A DNA stretch of 64,000 nt from a bacterium (lineage in GTDB: Bacteria > Bdellovibrionota_C > UBA2361 > RFPC01): assembly GCA_030431715.1 (NCBI GenBank), contig JAUIIO010000002.1, positions 1 through 64,000 of the forward strand, written 5' to 3'. Position numbers and translations under genes: made by a program. Numbering within the stretch: the first letter of the stretch is position 1; every line of letters begins with the position of its first letter. Under the pieces are notes generated by a model that made no database searches, was not told the DNA's origin, and saw only the letters and a program-made list of their open reading frames with translations. This document shows, piece after piece, positions 39,850-47,929 of the stretch.

Positions 39850-40023
39850 TATACTGCCCGCCAATGAAAATGCCCGGTTTAAATGCTGGCGTAGCTTGCT
39901 GGAAATCAACCGATTCAGAACCACTTCTCCCGGAAAAAGCTGGTCGCTTTTGCAGTTTTTCTGCGGGCAGTATTTGTTGTCCCTCCGGGGGACTTACGGA
40001 CATTTTCAATGTCCTCCAGTATA
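39850..40023 (+). repeat. Structured repeat family A, copy 1
   Basis: This 174-bp element is bounded by TATACTG and CAGTATA. The internal stem ATACTGCCCG (39851-39860) / CGGGCAGTAT (39964-39973) is perfect. An AAAAGC/GCTTTT hairpin lies inside it; GTCCC/GGGAC (39979-39993) and GGACATT/AATGTCC (39998-40014) hairpins follow. The copy at 61.7 kb is nearly identical over the last 50 bases and keeps all four helices. No coding potential is evident. It lies upstream of both the Tat protein gene (minus) and the RRM gene (plus). It could be a noncoding RNA, a mobile repeat or both. The rest of this gap (to 40268) shows nothing else. Confidence 0.75.
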
Positions 40024-40268
40024 GTATATTGGGTCGTCTGAGCTATGCAATCCTACTCATTTTGAGCCCTCTCCTGCCCCGGAAACCACCCGAGACTTGC
40101 TAAATGGACAGGAGTTTCATATCCTTCAAGCTCATATTTAGCCCACCATGCTTTTGCTACCCTTCAGCTCTGTTTAGTTTGCGATGCGTAGCCTTTGATG
40201 GCGAGCGTATTTATGACAATTCAGCACCTGCAAATTGGTGCGCTTGTTGACTGGAGAACTATTAAAAA

Positions 40269-40715
40269 ATGAACATTTATGTTGGAAACATTGCTCATGC
40301 AATGAAAGAAGAAGACGTTCGTGAAGTATTTGAAGAATTTCGTGAAGTTACTTCTGCTAGAATAATCACTGACAAATTTTCTGGAAGATCTCGTGGCTTC
40401 GGTTTTGTTGAGATGGCAGACCAAGCTGATGGAGAGAAAGCGATAGCTGAACTGAATGGAGCAGAAGTTCAAGGACGCCCGCTAACCGTAAACGAAGCAA
40501 GACCTAAGACTGAAGGCGGTGGCGGCGGCGGAAACCGTGGCCGTGGCGGCTATGGTGGCGGTGGTCGCGGTGGATACGGCGGAGGCGGCGGTGGTCGCGG
40601 ACGCGGTGGTAACGACCGTGGTGGTAACGACCGTGGTGGTAACGACCGTGGCGGAAATGACCGTGGGCCAAGAGGTGGTGGCGGTGGATACGGCGGAGAT
40701 CGTAAGAAGTACTAG
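40269..40715 (+). CDS. RRM RNA-binding protein with Gly/Arg/Asn-rich tail
   Basis: A small RNA-binding protein of the cold-inducible type. One RRM (residues 1-80) shows RNP2 (IYVGNI) and RNP1 (SRGFGFVEM). The tail (about 85-148) is almost only Gly, Arg, Asn, Asp and Tyr, with RGG/GYGG motifs and four GGNDR units. It resembles cyanobacterial and eukaryotic glycine-rich RNA-binding proteins; such tails promote RNA annealing or phase separation. GGAG about 12 bases upstream precedes the ATG. Its 344-bp upstream region carries structured repeat A. The stop is 1 bp from the convergent ArsC-like gene end. Confidence 0.92.
   Translation: MNIYVGNIAHAMKEEDVREVFEEFREVTSARIITDKFSGRSRGFGFVEMADQADGEKAIAELNGAEVQGRPLTVNEARPKTEGGGGGGNRGRGGYGGGGRGGYGGGGGGRGRGGNDRGGNDRGGNDRGGNDRGPRGGGGGYGGDRKKY
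40605..40664 (+). repeat. Four tandem 15-bp units encoding GGNDR
   Basis: Units 1 to 3 are identical; unit 4 has silent changes only. This points to recent expansion in the tail of the RNA-binding protein. Confidence 0.9.
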
Positions 40716-40716
40716 G

Positions 40717-41064
40717 TTAGAGCTTCTTCCATTCCTCTTCCTTAAAACCAACCCGACCGTCCTTATCTGTTAAGAGAAAAGGACGCTTCACTAACATTCC
40801 GTTAGATGCCAATAATTTCAAAGCTTCCCCGGTAGTCATATCGGGGAGCTTTTTGGAAATACCAAGCTCCCTGTAGAGCTTTCCTGATGTATTAAAAAGC
40901 TTTTTTAATTGACCATCATAAATGGCGAGCATTTTCTTTAACTCGGCTTGCGATGGCGCCTTCTCGCTTATATCAATAGCTTTGTAGGTAGCTTTCTTTT
41001 TCTCCAGAAAAGCTAGCGCTTTCTTACACGAATTACACGCCGGATAGTGATACAGCTTCATCAT
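40717..41064 (-). CDS. ArsC/Spx-family thioredoxin-fold protein (YffB/YusI-like)
   Basis: A 115-residue cytosolic protein of the ArsC/Spx superfamily. The N-terminal strand-loop has C10-x-x-C13 (CNSCKKALAF), followed by KKATYKAIDI. The family motif FNTSGKLYRELG and the C-terminal SNGMLVKRPFLLTDKDGRVG match the subgroup with names such as YffB/YusI rather than true arsenate reductases, whose active site is usually HNPRCSKSR. It may be a glutathione- or thiol-dependent reductase or regulator. It is convergent with the RRM gene (1 bp gap); no arsenic genes are near. Confidence 0.85.
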   Translation of the reverse strand: MMKLYHYPACNSCKKALAFLEKKKATYKAIDISEKAPSQAELKKMLAIYDGQLKKLFNTSGKLYRELGISKKLPDMTTGEALKLLASNGMLVKRPFLLTDKDGRVGFKEEEWKKL

Positions 41065-41143
41065 CTCTAAATCTCCAGAAATTCATTTCCAAAAGGTTTA
41101 TATACCCGTCGACTCACAAGAACAAGGATGAGAAAAAGAGCGG

Positions 41144-42745
41144 TTAGAAAAACTCTTCATCAGAATAGCAGACATTGTAATACTTCATTTCCGCCTCACG
41201 AAGCTGCTCATTCTCAAAACAGAAATCCATATTTCTGAGTGTATTGGCCTCACACGAAGCGATGATTCCCTGCATATCAGGGTGACTAAAATCAATTGTT
41301 AGGACAATATCTGCCTCAGTCGTACAATCAAACTGTTCATCATCAAAAGTACCAGTATCCGGGGTGTAAAAGGCATCTGTCTGCAGATTTACCTCTTCCA
41401 GAAGCTCCACGAACTCTCCCTCCGGAGCTGAAAGATATCGGTCCTCCCGAAATTCCACACCAACAGTATAATCATCGAATTCAGAATCGTCTGAGGTTTC
41501 TTTATATGCCCCCTGCCGAAACGCCATATCTCCAGCACCTGTCCCACTAAACTCAAGCACTGAATAGGTGCTTCGCCTTGTAAGTTGCTGATCAAACAGA
41601 TCCGTCAGGTAGATCTTACTTCGGATAATATTATTCTTGCCGATCAAAAGATGAGCCTTCTCACTAAAGGTGTCATTTAGCATCCGAAAACTTATTCTCG
41701 CCTCACGTGGTAAATTTGTATTATAGAGAATCGAGTTTGTTCCGTCCTCATTCTTCATGAGATAGCCGGTAACATCCGTGTTGTAGACCTCATCTTCACC
41801 ACTGCCACTGCTCTCTATGCGAATTTTGCCTTCTCTACCGATAGTTCCAACCTCAACCCCTTCCAGTCCCCTATCTGCATTGCAGAAAAAGAGGTCATAC
41901 CCATACTGGCCGCGATCTCCCTGTTTTTTTATCTTTTTCCTGTTATGTGGACGTACATAGATATATTGTTCAATCTCATCTGAGTTGAGCGCTTCTTGTT
42001 CAGGAATCTCGTCAGGAAACCCTTTGACCTGCATCACCACGGTTCGTCGTTCATCGGCCTGAGGAGCACTAAAGATCTTTGAAAACTTTCCTTTTGGCAG
42101 GAGCCCTTCCCCTTTATCTATGGTTACTGCTCGCCCAATGGTCAGAGTGGGAATACTACGCAGGTAGCAAACGCTTATTGCTGAGCTAAGAAGAGACTCA
42201 ATGGCTCGCCCTGACTCTTGAGCCAAGTAGCAACCAGCAAAACCTGAAGAGCCACCATCGATCTCACTCTGATAGAACTCTTCGCAATCTTCCTCTGTTG
42301 CGGTTTCGTTAATGATTCTCTCGATAACCCCTTCTCTCCAGAAAAGATTTTCGATGCTACTTTCCTGAATCTCTATCAGGGTTGGTGGAGTTCCACTTGC
42401 GTCACGTCCGAAAAAAGAAGGGCGTGACTTAAGGAAGGTATAGAGTGGTGGAATTTTATTAAGCTCGTTGACCGTACCGGGAGGAACAAGTGTTTTACAC
42501 GTCTGATTAGCCTTTTTAGAAAAACTCGTGGTGCTTACTCGTCGGTTTGCATCCTCTCGCTTTTTTCGCCTTCCGGCACGCTGCCAGCTCTTCTTGTCCT
42601 TGTTGTATTCACACTTTGCTGAGCGCTTACTCGTGATAGGCACTCTTGTTTTCGGGCCTGCATCAGCAATGTTGGGGAGACAGGTAGCGAGTAACATAAG
42701 TGCGGCACTTATCTTACCAATGAATGAAAGGGGGTATCTGCTCAT
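41144..42745 (-). CDS. Large secreted protein with short Cys-flanked basic segment; CotH-like possibility
   Basis: The signal peptide (MSRYPLSFIGKISAALMLLA to about residue 29, ADA) is followed by a compact basic segment between two Cys (KCEYNKDKKSWQRAGRRKKR to QTCKTL). It is a shorter relative of the modules in the 10-21 kb genes. The remaining 440 residues hold strands and several Cys. Segments such as ERRTVVMQVKGFPDEIP, DGTNSILYNTNLPREARIS and RSKIYLTDLFDQQL do not match a family I can name with confidence. Acidic C-terminus (CYSDEEFF). It lies in a run of minus-strand genes with the 26-repeat protein upstream, but gaps are too large to assume an operon. Confidence 0.6.
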   Translation of the reverse strand: MSRYPLSFIGKISAALMLLATCLPNIADAGPKTRVPITSKRSAKCEYNKDKKSWQRAGRRKKREDANRRVSTTSFSKKANQTCKTLVPPGTVNELNKIPPLYTFLKSRPSFFGRDASGTPPTLIEIQESSIENLFWREGVIERIINETATEEDCEEFYQSEIDGGSSGFAGCYLAQESGRAIESLLSSAISVCYLRSIPTLTIGRAVTIDKGEGLLPKGKFSKIFSAPQADERRTVVMQVKGFPDEIPEQEALNSDEIEQYIYVRPHNRKKIKKQGDRGQYGYDLFFCNADRGLEGVEVGTIGREGKIRIESSGSGEDEVYNTDVTGYLMKNEDGTNSILYNTNLPREARISFRMLNDTFSEKAHLLIGKNNIIRSKIYLTDLFDQQLTRRSTYSVLEFSGTGAGDMAFRQGAYKETSDDSEFDDYTVGVEFREDRYLSAPEGEFVELLEEVNLQTDAFYTPDTGTFDDEQFDCTTEADIVLTIDFSHPDMQGIIASCEANTLRNMDFCFENEQLREAEMKYYNVCYSDEEFF

Positions 42746-42865
42746 ACTACTCTATCGGCACCTACGGCTCTGTACCAAAGAAACTCCTACACTTAGAGGC
42801 TACTCCCCTATTTAGAGTGTGTTTTCAGTACGTTACTTGCGCCAGCTTGGGTGTATTGTAGGCGT

Positions 42866-43543
42866 TCAGAGTTTGTTCGGTGTCGAGGAAGGAGACGCTT
42901 TAGCGATAAAACGCTTTAAGTGGCCGGATAAATTTGATGAAGATGGGATATATTTGAGGAGGATCTCTTCACGCTCAGAAAATGATAAACGTTCTGATTC
43001 TTCCCAGAGATCTTCAAAGATTAACTTTGAAGCACCAACCATAAGTGACGGAAAACCTCCCTCATCAGCCTCACCACACCCCACGATAAGGAGTTTTGAC
43101 CAGAGCTCACGGAGCGCTTTCTGGAAACGTGACTCAAAGAATTTTCCAGTGAGACCGGTGACGTCTCTTAATGCTTTCGTTGCAAGTGGAGAATCGTCTT
43201 CAAGCGCAGAAAGCACTTCTTTAGAAGCTTCGTGTAGAGATAAACTTGGTTGTTGTGACACATACGAAACAAGAGCCGTAAATAGATCTCTAGAGAGAAA
43301 TGTTGCACGACCAGATATCCACTTTGTGTAGACGACCTCTTGGCTGAGCGCAATATCAGTCCTGAGGTGCCAGAGATAAGCTACCTTATCACTTCCTTCT
43401 GCAGACCAGTCCCAGATCATCTCTGTTCTTGGATAGAAGCACTTCCACAAAGAAGGGAGATTCGGCCGATTCTTAATTGGATAGACCAGCAATGCCCCAT
43501 GCTCGTTAATGTGCTCTATGGCTGCAGAAAGTGTTACTTGCAT
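42866..43543 (-). CDS. AlkZ-related winged-helix protein
   Basis: A 225-residue cytosolic protein matching the AlkZ-related group by eye: HINEHGALLVYPIKNRPNLP with SLWKCF near the start, a VYTKWISGRATFLS segment, and a winged-helix region ALRDVTGLTGKFFESRFQKA with LRELWSKLLIVG. AlkZ (YcaQ) itself is a DNA glycosylase that unhooks interstrand crosslinks, with a QxQ catalytic motif; no such motif is visible here, so only the fold relation is claimed. The role may be DNA binding or repair. It lies 40 bp downstream of the stop of the giant repeat gene on the same strand. Confidence 0.6.
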   Translation of the reverse strand: MQVTLSAAIEHINEHGALLVYPIKNRPNLPSLWKCFYPRTEMIWDWSAEGSDKVAYLWHLRTDIALSQEVVYTKWISGRATFLSRDLFTALVSYVSQQPSLSLHEASKEVLSALEDDSPLATKALRDVTGLTGKFFESRFQKALRELWSKLLIVGCGEADEGGFPSLMVGASKLIFEDLWEESERLSFSEREEILLKYIPSSSNLSGHLKRFIAKASPSSTPNKL

Positions 43544-43583
43544 ACCAAAGAGTATATCACGATGGCTCGCAAGAGGAGAATCC

Positions 43584-46500
43584 TTATTGCTCGCAGTTTG
43601 ATATTCTGTCAGGTAGCTTAGAAATCGCTAGAAGAAGATCATCACGATAATCTTCCGTCACTGGCCTTGTATCATTCGGATCAGGCTTATGCTCAATATT
43701 ACACTCTTTAATTGCACTAAGCTTCGCATCTTTTGCATGACGATAGAGCTTACGTGTCATTCTTCGAAGTCTTCGGCGAACGGTTACCGTTGTGCGCTGT
43801 ATACATGTACCGTCAGGACAGATCATAATACGTTCTTGGATATTAAACCGTAGTACTCTTTTTGCACGTTTCATCAGGAGGTGTGATTCCCTTACCATTT
43901 CAGGGTGCACCTTTCCTGTACAATCCTTGGCCACATCAGTAAATCGGTCAACACGCTCAACAAGTGCCAATGCTGCCTTCTTCACACGACGCGTTTTGCG
44001 GCTTGTCGTCCGCACCTCACACTTACAGCTCGAACCATCACCGTTACATACCCCGCAGGCATCTACGATAGCTTCACCACCTGCAATTCCCTGACAATCA
44101 AGACAATCAGTTTCCGAAACGCCGCATCCACAAATTCCAGAAACGATCTTTAGGGGATCCAGTGCACATTCATCCTTGCAGTCCGGTGTTCCATCTCCAT
44201 CAGTATCTACATCACTCGTTCCACAGCCACATGCACCACTTTCAATCTTTGCACTATCTGTCGGGCAGCTATCATCACAATCGAGCACGCTATCACCATC
44301 AGCATCTCTGTCTGGCGTACCACACCCACAGATACCAGCCACAAGCTTATCCGGATCCTCTGGACAGCTGTCATTACAATTCGGAGTACCATCACCATCA
44401 GAGTCCGTATCTGCGACTCCACAGCCACAGATCCCTGGTGCGCTCTTTTCAGCATCATCAGGACAGGCATCGTTACAGTCTGCAGAACCATCTCCATCCA
44501 TATCCTGATCCGTTACACCACAACCACATATACCGGGAACTGTTTTAAGTGGATCAGATGGGCACTGCTCATTACAGTCCAGCGTTCCATCGTTATCACT
44601 GTCAACATCGGCAACACCGCAACCGCATACCCCCGGAACCAGCTTGTTCGCATCAGATGGACAACTATCATTGCAATCAGCAGTCCCATCACCATCGGTA
44701 TCAGTGTCAGCTACTGCGCAGCCACACTGTCCGGGAGTACTTTTGTTCGGATTATCCTTACAGAGCTCCTTACAATCTAGCTCACCATCACCGTCGCTGT
44801 CTGTATCGGCTACGCCGCAGCCGCACTGCCCCTGTATCGTTTTATTCGGATCTGCAGGACAAAGATCTTGACAGTCAGCAGTCCCATCACCGTCACTATC
44901 AGTATCAGGACTTCCACAACCACATGTGCCAGCACTCAATTTGTTTGGATCATCAGGGCAACCATCATTACAATCTGCTGTCCCGTCGCTATCTCTGTCA
45001 CCATCACTCACTCCGCAGCCACAGATACCACTCTGTACCTTTTGAGGATCATTTACACACACATCATTACAGTCAAGTGTACCATCACCGTCTGAGTCTG
45101 CATCTGTCACGTCACAGCCACATATACCCGGTGTTGTTTTTTGAGCATCTGTTGGACAACCATCATTACAATCCGCCGTGCCATCTCCATCACTATCGGT
45201 ATCAGGATATCCACAACCACAGGCACCCGGTGTTGACTTTGTTACATCATTTGGACACCCATCGTTACAGTCAGCCGTTCCATCCCCATCACTATCAGTG
45301 TCAGGGATTCCACAACCACAGATTCCAGGCGCGTTCTTTTCTGGATCATTTGCGCAGAGGTCGTTACAGTCCGCGCTACCGTCACCATCATTATCAAGAT
45401 CTGGAATACCGCAACCACAAACACCCGGGGTCAACTTGTCAGGATCTGCCGGACATTGCTCCTGACAATCTGGTGTACCGTCACCATCACTATCTGCATC
45501 TGAAACGCCACAGCCACATATACCAAGCTCAGTCTTTAACGGATCGTTATCACAACTCTCTTGGCAGTCTACCGTCCCATCCCCATCACTATCTCTATCG
45601 GAAACCCCACAGCCACATAAACCTGGTACTGTTTTTTCAGGGTCATTCATACACTGATCGTTGCAGTCTGCTATGCCATCTCCATCACTATCTGCATCAG
45701 ACATGCCACAGCCGCACATTCCAGGTCCCGTTTTTTGTGGATCTTGAGGACACTGGTCATTACAATCCGGTACTCCATCTCCATCGGTATCAGAATCTAC
45801 CACTCCACATCCGCAAACGCCCTGTTTTGTCTTTGTCCCATCTGACGGACATTCATCTCGACAATCTACGCTCCCATCACCATCAGAGTCAGCATCAGCA
45901 ACACCGCAGCCACATATACCTGCTGTAGTCTTATTGCTATCAGCAGGACAGCTATCCTGACAATCTACTGTGCCATCACCATCACTGTCCTGATCGTTTA
46001 CCCCACATCCACAGATCCCAGGTTCAGTCTTTTGACCATCGGTTGGACAATTATCCTGACAATCTACTGTGCCGTCTCCGTCTCCATCCGAGTCAGAGAC
46101 GCCACAACCACATACGCCTCCCTCAGTTTTTAAACCATCCGCAGGACAAGCGTCATTACAATCAGGCGTCCCATCGCTATCTGTATCAGTATCAGCGACA
46201 CCACATCCGCAGATAAGCGGCGCTACTTTTTGAGAATCATCTTTACAGAGGTCAGTACAGTCAGGAGTGCCATCACCATCACTGTCTGTCTCAGGAGTTC
46301 CACAACCACATTCACCTGTCTCAGTCTTTGTGGGATCTGATGGGCAGCTATCCTGACAATCTGCGGTACCGTCTCCATCGCTGTCAGTCTCAGGATTCCC
46401 ACAGCCACATACACCCGGAGAATTCTTGTTGCCGTCAGCTGGGCAAAGATCCTGACAATCCGGTGTGCCGTCAGTATCTGAATCATCATCTGCTATCCCA

Positions 46501-47369
46501 CAACCACATAGTCCGGGATCAATCTTTTGAGAATCATCCTTACACTTATCTTCGCAATCTTTTGTTCCATCTCCATCACTATCAAGCTCAGATCTTCCAC
46601 AACCACAGACTCCTGGCTCAGATTTCTCTGGGTCTCCTGGACATTCCTCATCACAATCTGGATGACCATCTCCGTCAGTATCAGCTCCATCCGGGCAAAG
46701 TGCTAGAAAACGCATAGTGAGGTCTATAGCGTAGTGCGGGCCTCCATCAATCTCTAGTATGATAGCCCCGATGTTCGATATATCTGCAGTTCCCGCACTC
46801 CCTGCTGGTAAGAAACTCGTATAAAGCACATCAACCGCCTCTCTGTAATAAACGCGGTTGAGCACTATTTGTGATCGCGAAGCTTTCGTTGCAGACTCAT
46901 AGAGGATAATTTTAAGGGTAACAGATTTATTAAATGGATAATCATAAGAATCAATATAGAGTCTGAATGCGTTTGCCCCACCCGCGGTGAGATCAATTCC
47001 ACCGAGGCCACTATAGTTAATATTGTCCGGATCGCTATCCCCATCCCAGATGACACGGCTCTTACCTGCACTTAAGGGAAATGCCTGATGAGCAAAAAGT
47101 CCATTCGTAGTAAATGCACCAACGGTAATTCCATCGGTTACCGTCGCAACGATATCACGAGTTCCTCCAATTGAATTTGGGTTAGCTACTGATTGACTAC
47201 TCACATTTCCAGCACCAGTAGCAGTGACGATCTGCTCTGTTTCAAAATCGTCAATCGGTGCAGCAATAAGTTCCCGTGCAAATACAACAGCCACCAGAAA
47301 GACTAATGTGAGGAATATTGGAGCAAGAAAACGATGACACGTGGGAAGCTTTTGAGTGTTAAATATCAT
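43584..47369 (-). CDS. Giant secreted protein with 26 tandem 33-residue Cys/Asp (TSP3-like) repeats and basic tail
   Basis: A signal peptide spans residues 1 to about 37 (AA-PIDDFE). Residues 38-228 form a beta-rich, carbohydrate-binding-like domain (DDFETEQIVTATGAGNVSS, GGIDLTAGGANAFRLYIDSY). Residues 229-1086 are 26 consecutive repeats of exactly 33 residues with the consensus TDSDGDGTPDCND-x-CPxD and KTxPGICGCGVAD. Each has four Cys and Asp/Gly/Asn loops that fit Ca binding as in thrombospondin type 3 repeats. Residues 1087-1115 are a Cys-rich cap (DACGVCNGDGSSCKC). Residues 1116-1261 form a basic helical tail (RRVKKAALALVERV, VRRRLRRMTRKLYRHAK). With more than 100 Cys it needs an oxidising compartment. 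Probably a long, rigid, Ca-stabilised fibre or stalk on the cell surface. Confidence 0.9.
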   Translation of the reverse strand: MIFNTQKLPTCHRFLAPIFLTLVFLVAVVFARELIAAPIDDFETEQIVTATGAGNVSSQSVANPNSIGGTRDIVATVTDGITVGAFTTNGLFAHQAFPLSAGKSRVIWDGDSDPDNINYSGLGGIDLTAGGANAFRLYIDSYDYPFNKSVTLKIILYESATKASRSQIVLNRVYYREAVDVLYTSFLPAGSAGTADISNIGAIILEIDGGPHYAIDLTMRFLALCPDGADTDGDGHPDCDEECPGDPEKSEPGVCGCGRSELDSDGDGTKDCEDKCKDDSQKIDPGLCGCGIADDDSDTDGTPDCQDLCPADGNKNSPGVCGCGNPETDSDGDGTADCQDSCPSDPTKTETGECGCGTPETDSDGDGTPDCTDLCKDDSQKVAPLICGCGVADTDTDSDGTPDCNDACPADGLKTEGGVCGCGVSDSDGDGDGTVDCQDNCPTDGQKTEPGICGCGVNDQDSDGDGTVDCQDSCPADSNKTTAGICGCGVADADSDGDGSVDCRDECPSDGTKTKQGVCGCGVVDSDTDGDGVPDCNDQCPQDPQKTGPGMCGCGMSDADSDGDGIADCNDQCMNDPEKTVPGLCGCGVSDRDSDGDGTVDCQESCDNDPLKTELGICGCGVSDADSDGDGTPDCQEQCPADPDKLTPGVCGCGIPDLDNDGDGSADCNDLCANDPEKNAPGICGCGIPDTDSDGDGTADCNDGCPNDVTKSTPGACGCGYPDTDSDGDGTADCNDGCPTDAQKTTPGICGCDVTDADSDGDGTLDCNDVCVNDPQKVQSGICGCGVSDGDRDSDGTADCNDGCPDDPNKLSAGTCGCGSPDTDSDGDGTADCQDLCPADPNKTIQGQCGCGVADTDSDGDGELDCKELCKDNPNKSTPGQCGCAVADTDTDGDGTADCNDSCPSDANKLVPGVCGCGVADVDSDNDGTLDCNEQCPSDPLKTVPGICGCGVTDQDMDGDGSADCNDACPDDAEKSAPGICGCGVADTDSDGDGTPNCNDSCPEDPDKLVAGICGCGTPDRDADGDSVLDCDDSCPTDSAKIESGACGCGTSDVDTDGDGTPDCKDECALDPLKIVSGICGCGVSETDCLDCQGIAGGEAIVDACGVCNGDGSSCKCEVRTTSRKTRRVKKAALALVERVDRFTDVAKDCTGKVHPEMVRESHLLMKRAKRVLRFNIQERIMICPDGTCIQRTTVTVRRRLRRMTRKLYRHAKDAKLSAIKECNIEHKPDPNDTRPVTEDYRDDLLLAISKLPDRISNCEQ
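44112..46685 (-). repeat. 26 tandem 99-bp coding repeats
   Basis: Twenty-six in-frame units of 99 bp each with no length variation; units differ at many synonymous and some coding positions. They encode the Cys/Asp repeats of the giant secreted protein. Three related units occur in the ELWxxDGT gene at about 16527-16820. Confidence 0.95.
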
Positions 47370-47576
47370 TTAAGGGTCTCTGCGAATAATTATAAGAGAT
47401 ACTCGTAGAAAATATCGGCGGACCGCCGGATAGAGTGAAGAGATTTCTCGCTCACACATATCACTGTAATTACAGCACTTTATCCTCTAATCCTCTCATT
47501 TTCATCCAATCCTTAGAAGCAACAGTGGCGTAATGAAGGATACAGAAAGAGAGCATGTACATTAAGGAGATCTAAA

Positions 47577-47912
47577 ATGATCAAAAGTTTTAAAACACTC
47601 ATTCTTGCCGGAGCACTACTATTTATAGCTCATAGCCCTGACAGTGCGGCTGCTGCCACCACGACTTCTCAGCCAACTCTCAGTGAACAACTGCAAATGC
47701 TTGTGATAGATGTTCAAAATATCGCTCTTAATGATTTTCTGAAGAATGTCAAAGCAGATAAAAACACATTAAGCGCTCTTGAAGACCGAACATACACGTT
47801 AATAGAAGTTCTTAAAGAAGATACTACTGAGCTCACGGAAGAAGAAAAGCAAATATCCGCCGACAAAGTAGCTCAATGTCTTCAAGTACTAAAGATGTAC
47901 GAAGAAAAGTAG
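47577..47912 (+). CDS. Small secreted helical protein
   Basis: A 111-residue protein with a Sec signal peptide (MIKSFKTLILAGALLFIAHS, cut near ASA/AAA at about 25-27). The mature part is a short T/S-rich start and two or three helices (LSEQLQMLVIDVQNIALNDF, TEEEKQISADKVAQCLQVLK) with one Cys. It has a strong ribosome site (AAGGAG, 6 bases). It is divergent from the giant repeat gene, with 207 bp between the starts, so the two could share regulation. No family recognised. Confidence 0.7.
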   Translation: MIKSFKTLILAGALLFIAHSPDSAAAATTTSQPTLSEQLQMLVIDVQNIALNDFLKNVKADKNTLSALEDRTYTLIEVLKEDTTELTEEEKQISADKVAQCLQVLKMYEEK

Positions 47913-47929
47913 TAGTTAGAAAAGCTTTT

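Noticed and set aside
44549-45928. A long plus-strand ORF rich in His and Tyr
   Set aside because: It is an antisense shadow of the Cys/Asp repeats: their codon pattern leaves the opposite strand open.
44112-46685. CRISPR-like array
   Set aside because: The regular 99-bp repeats are coding, in frame and diverged between units, with no spacer/repeat alternation and no cas genes.
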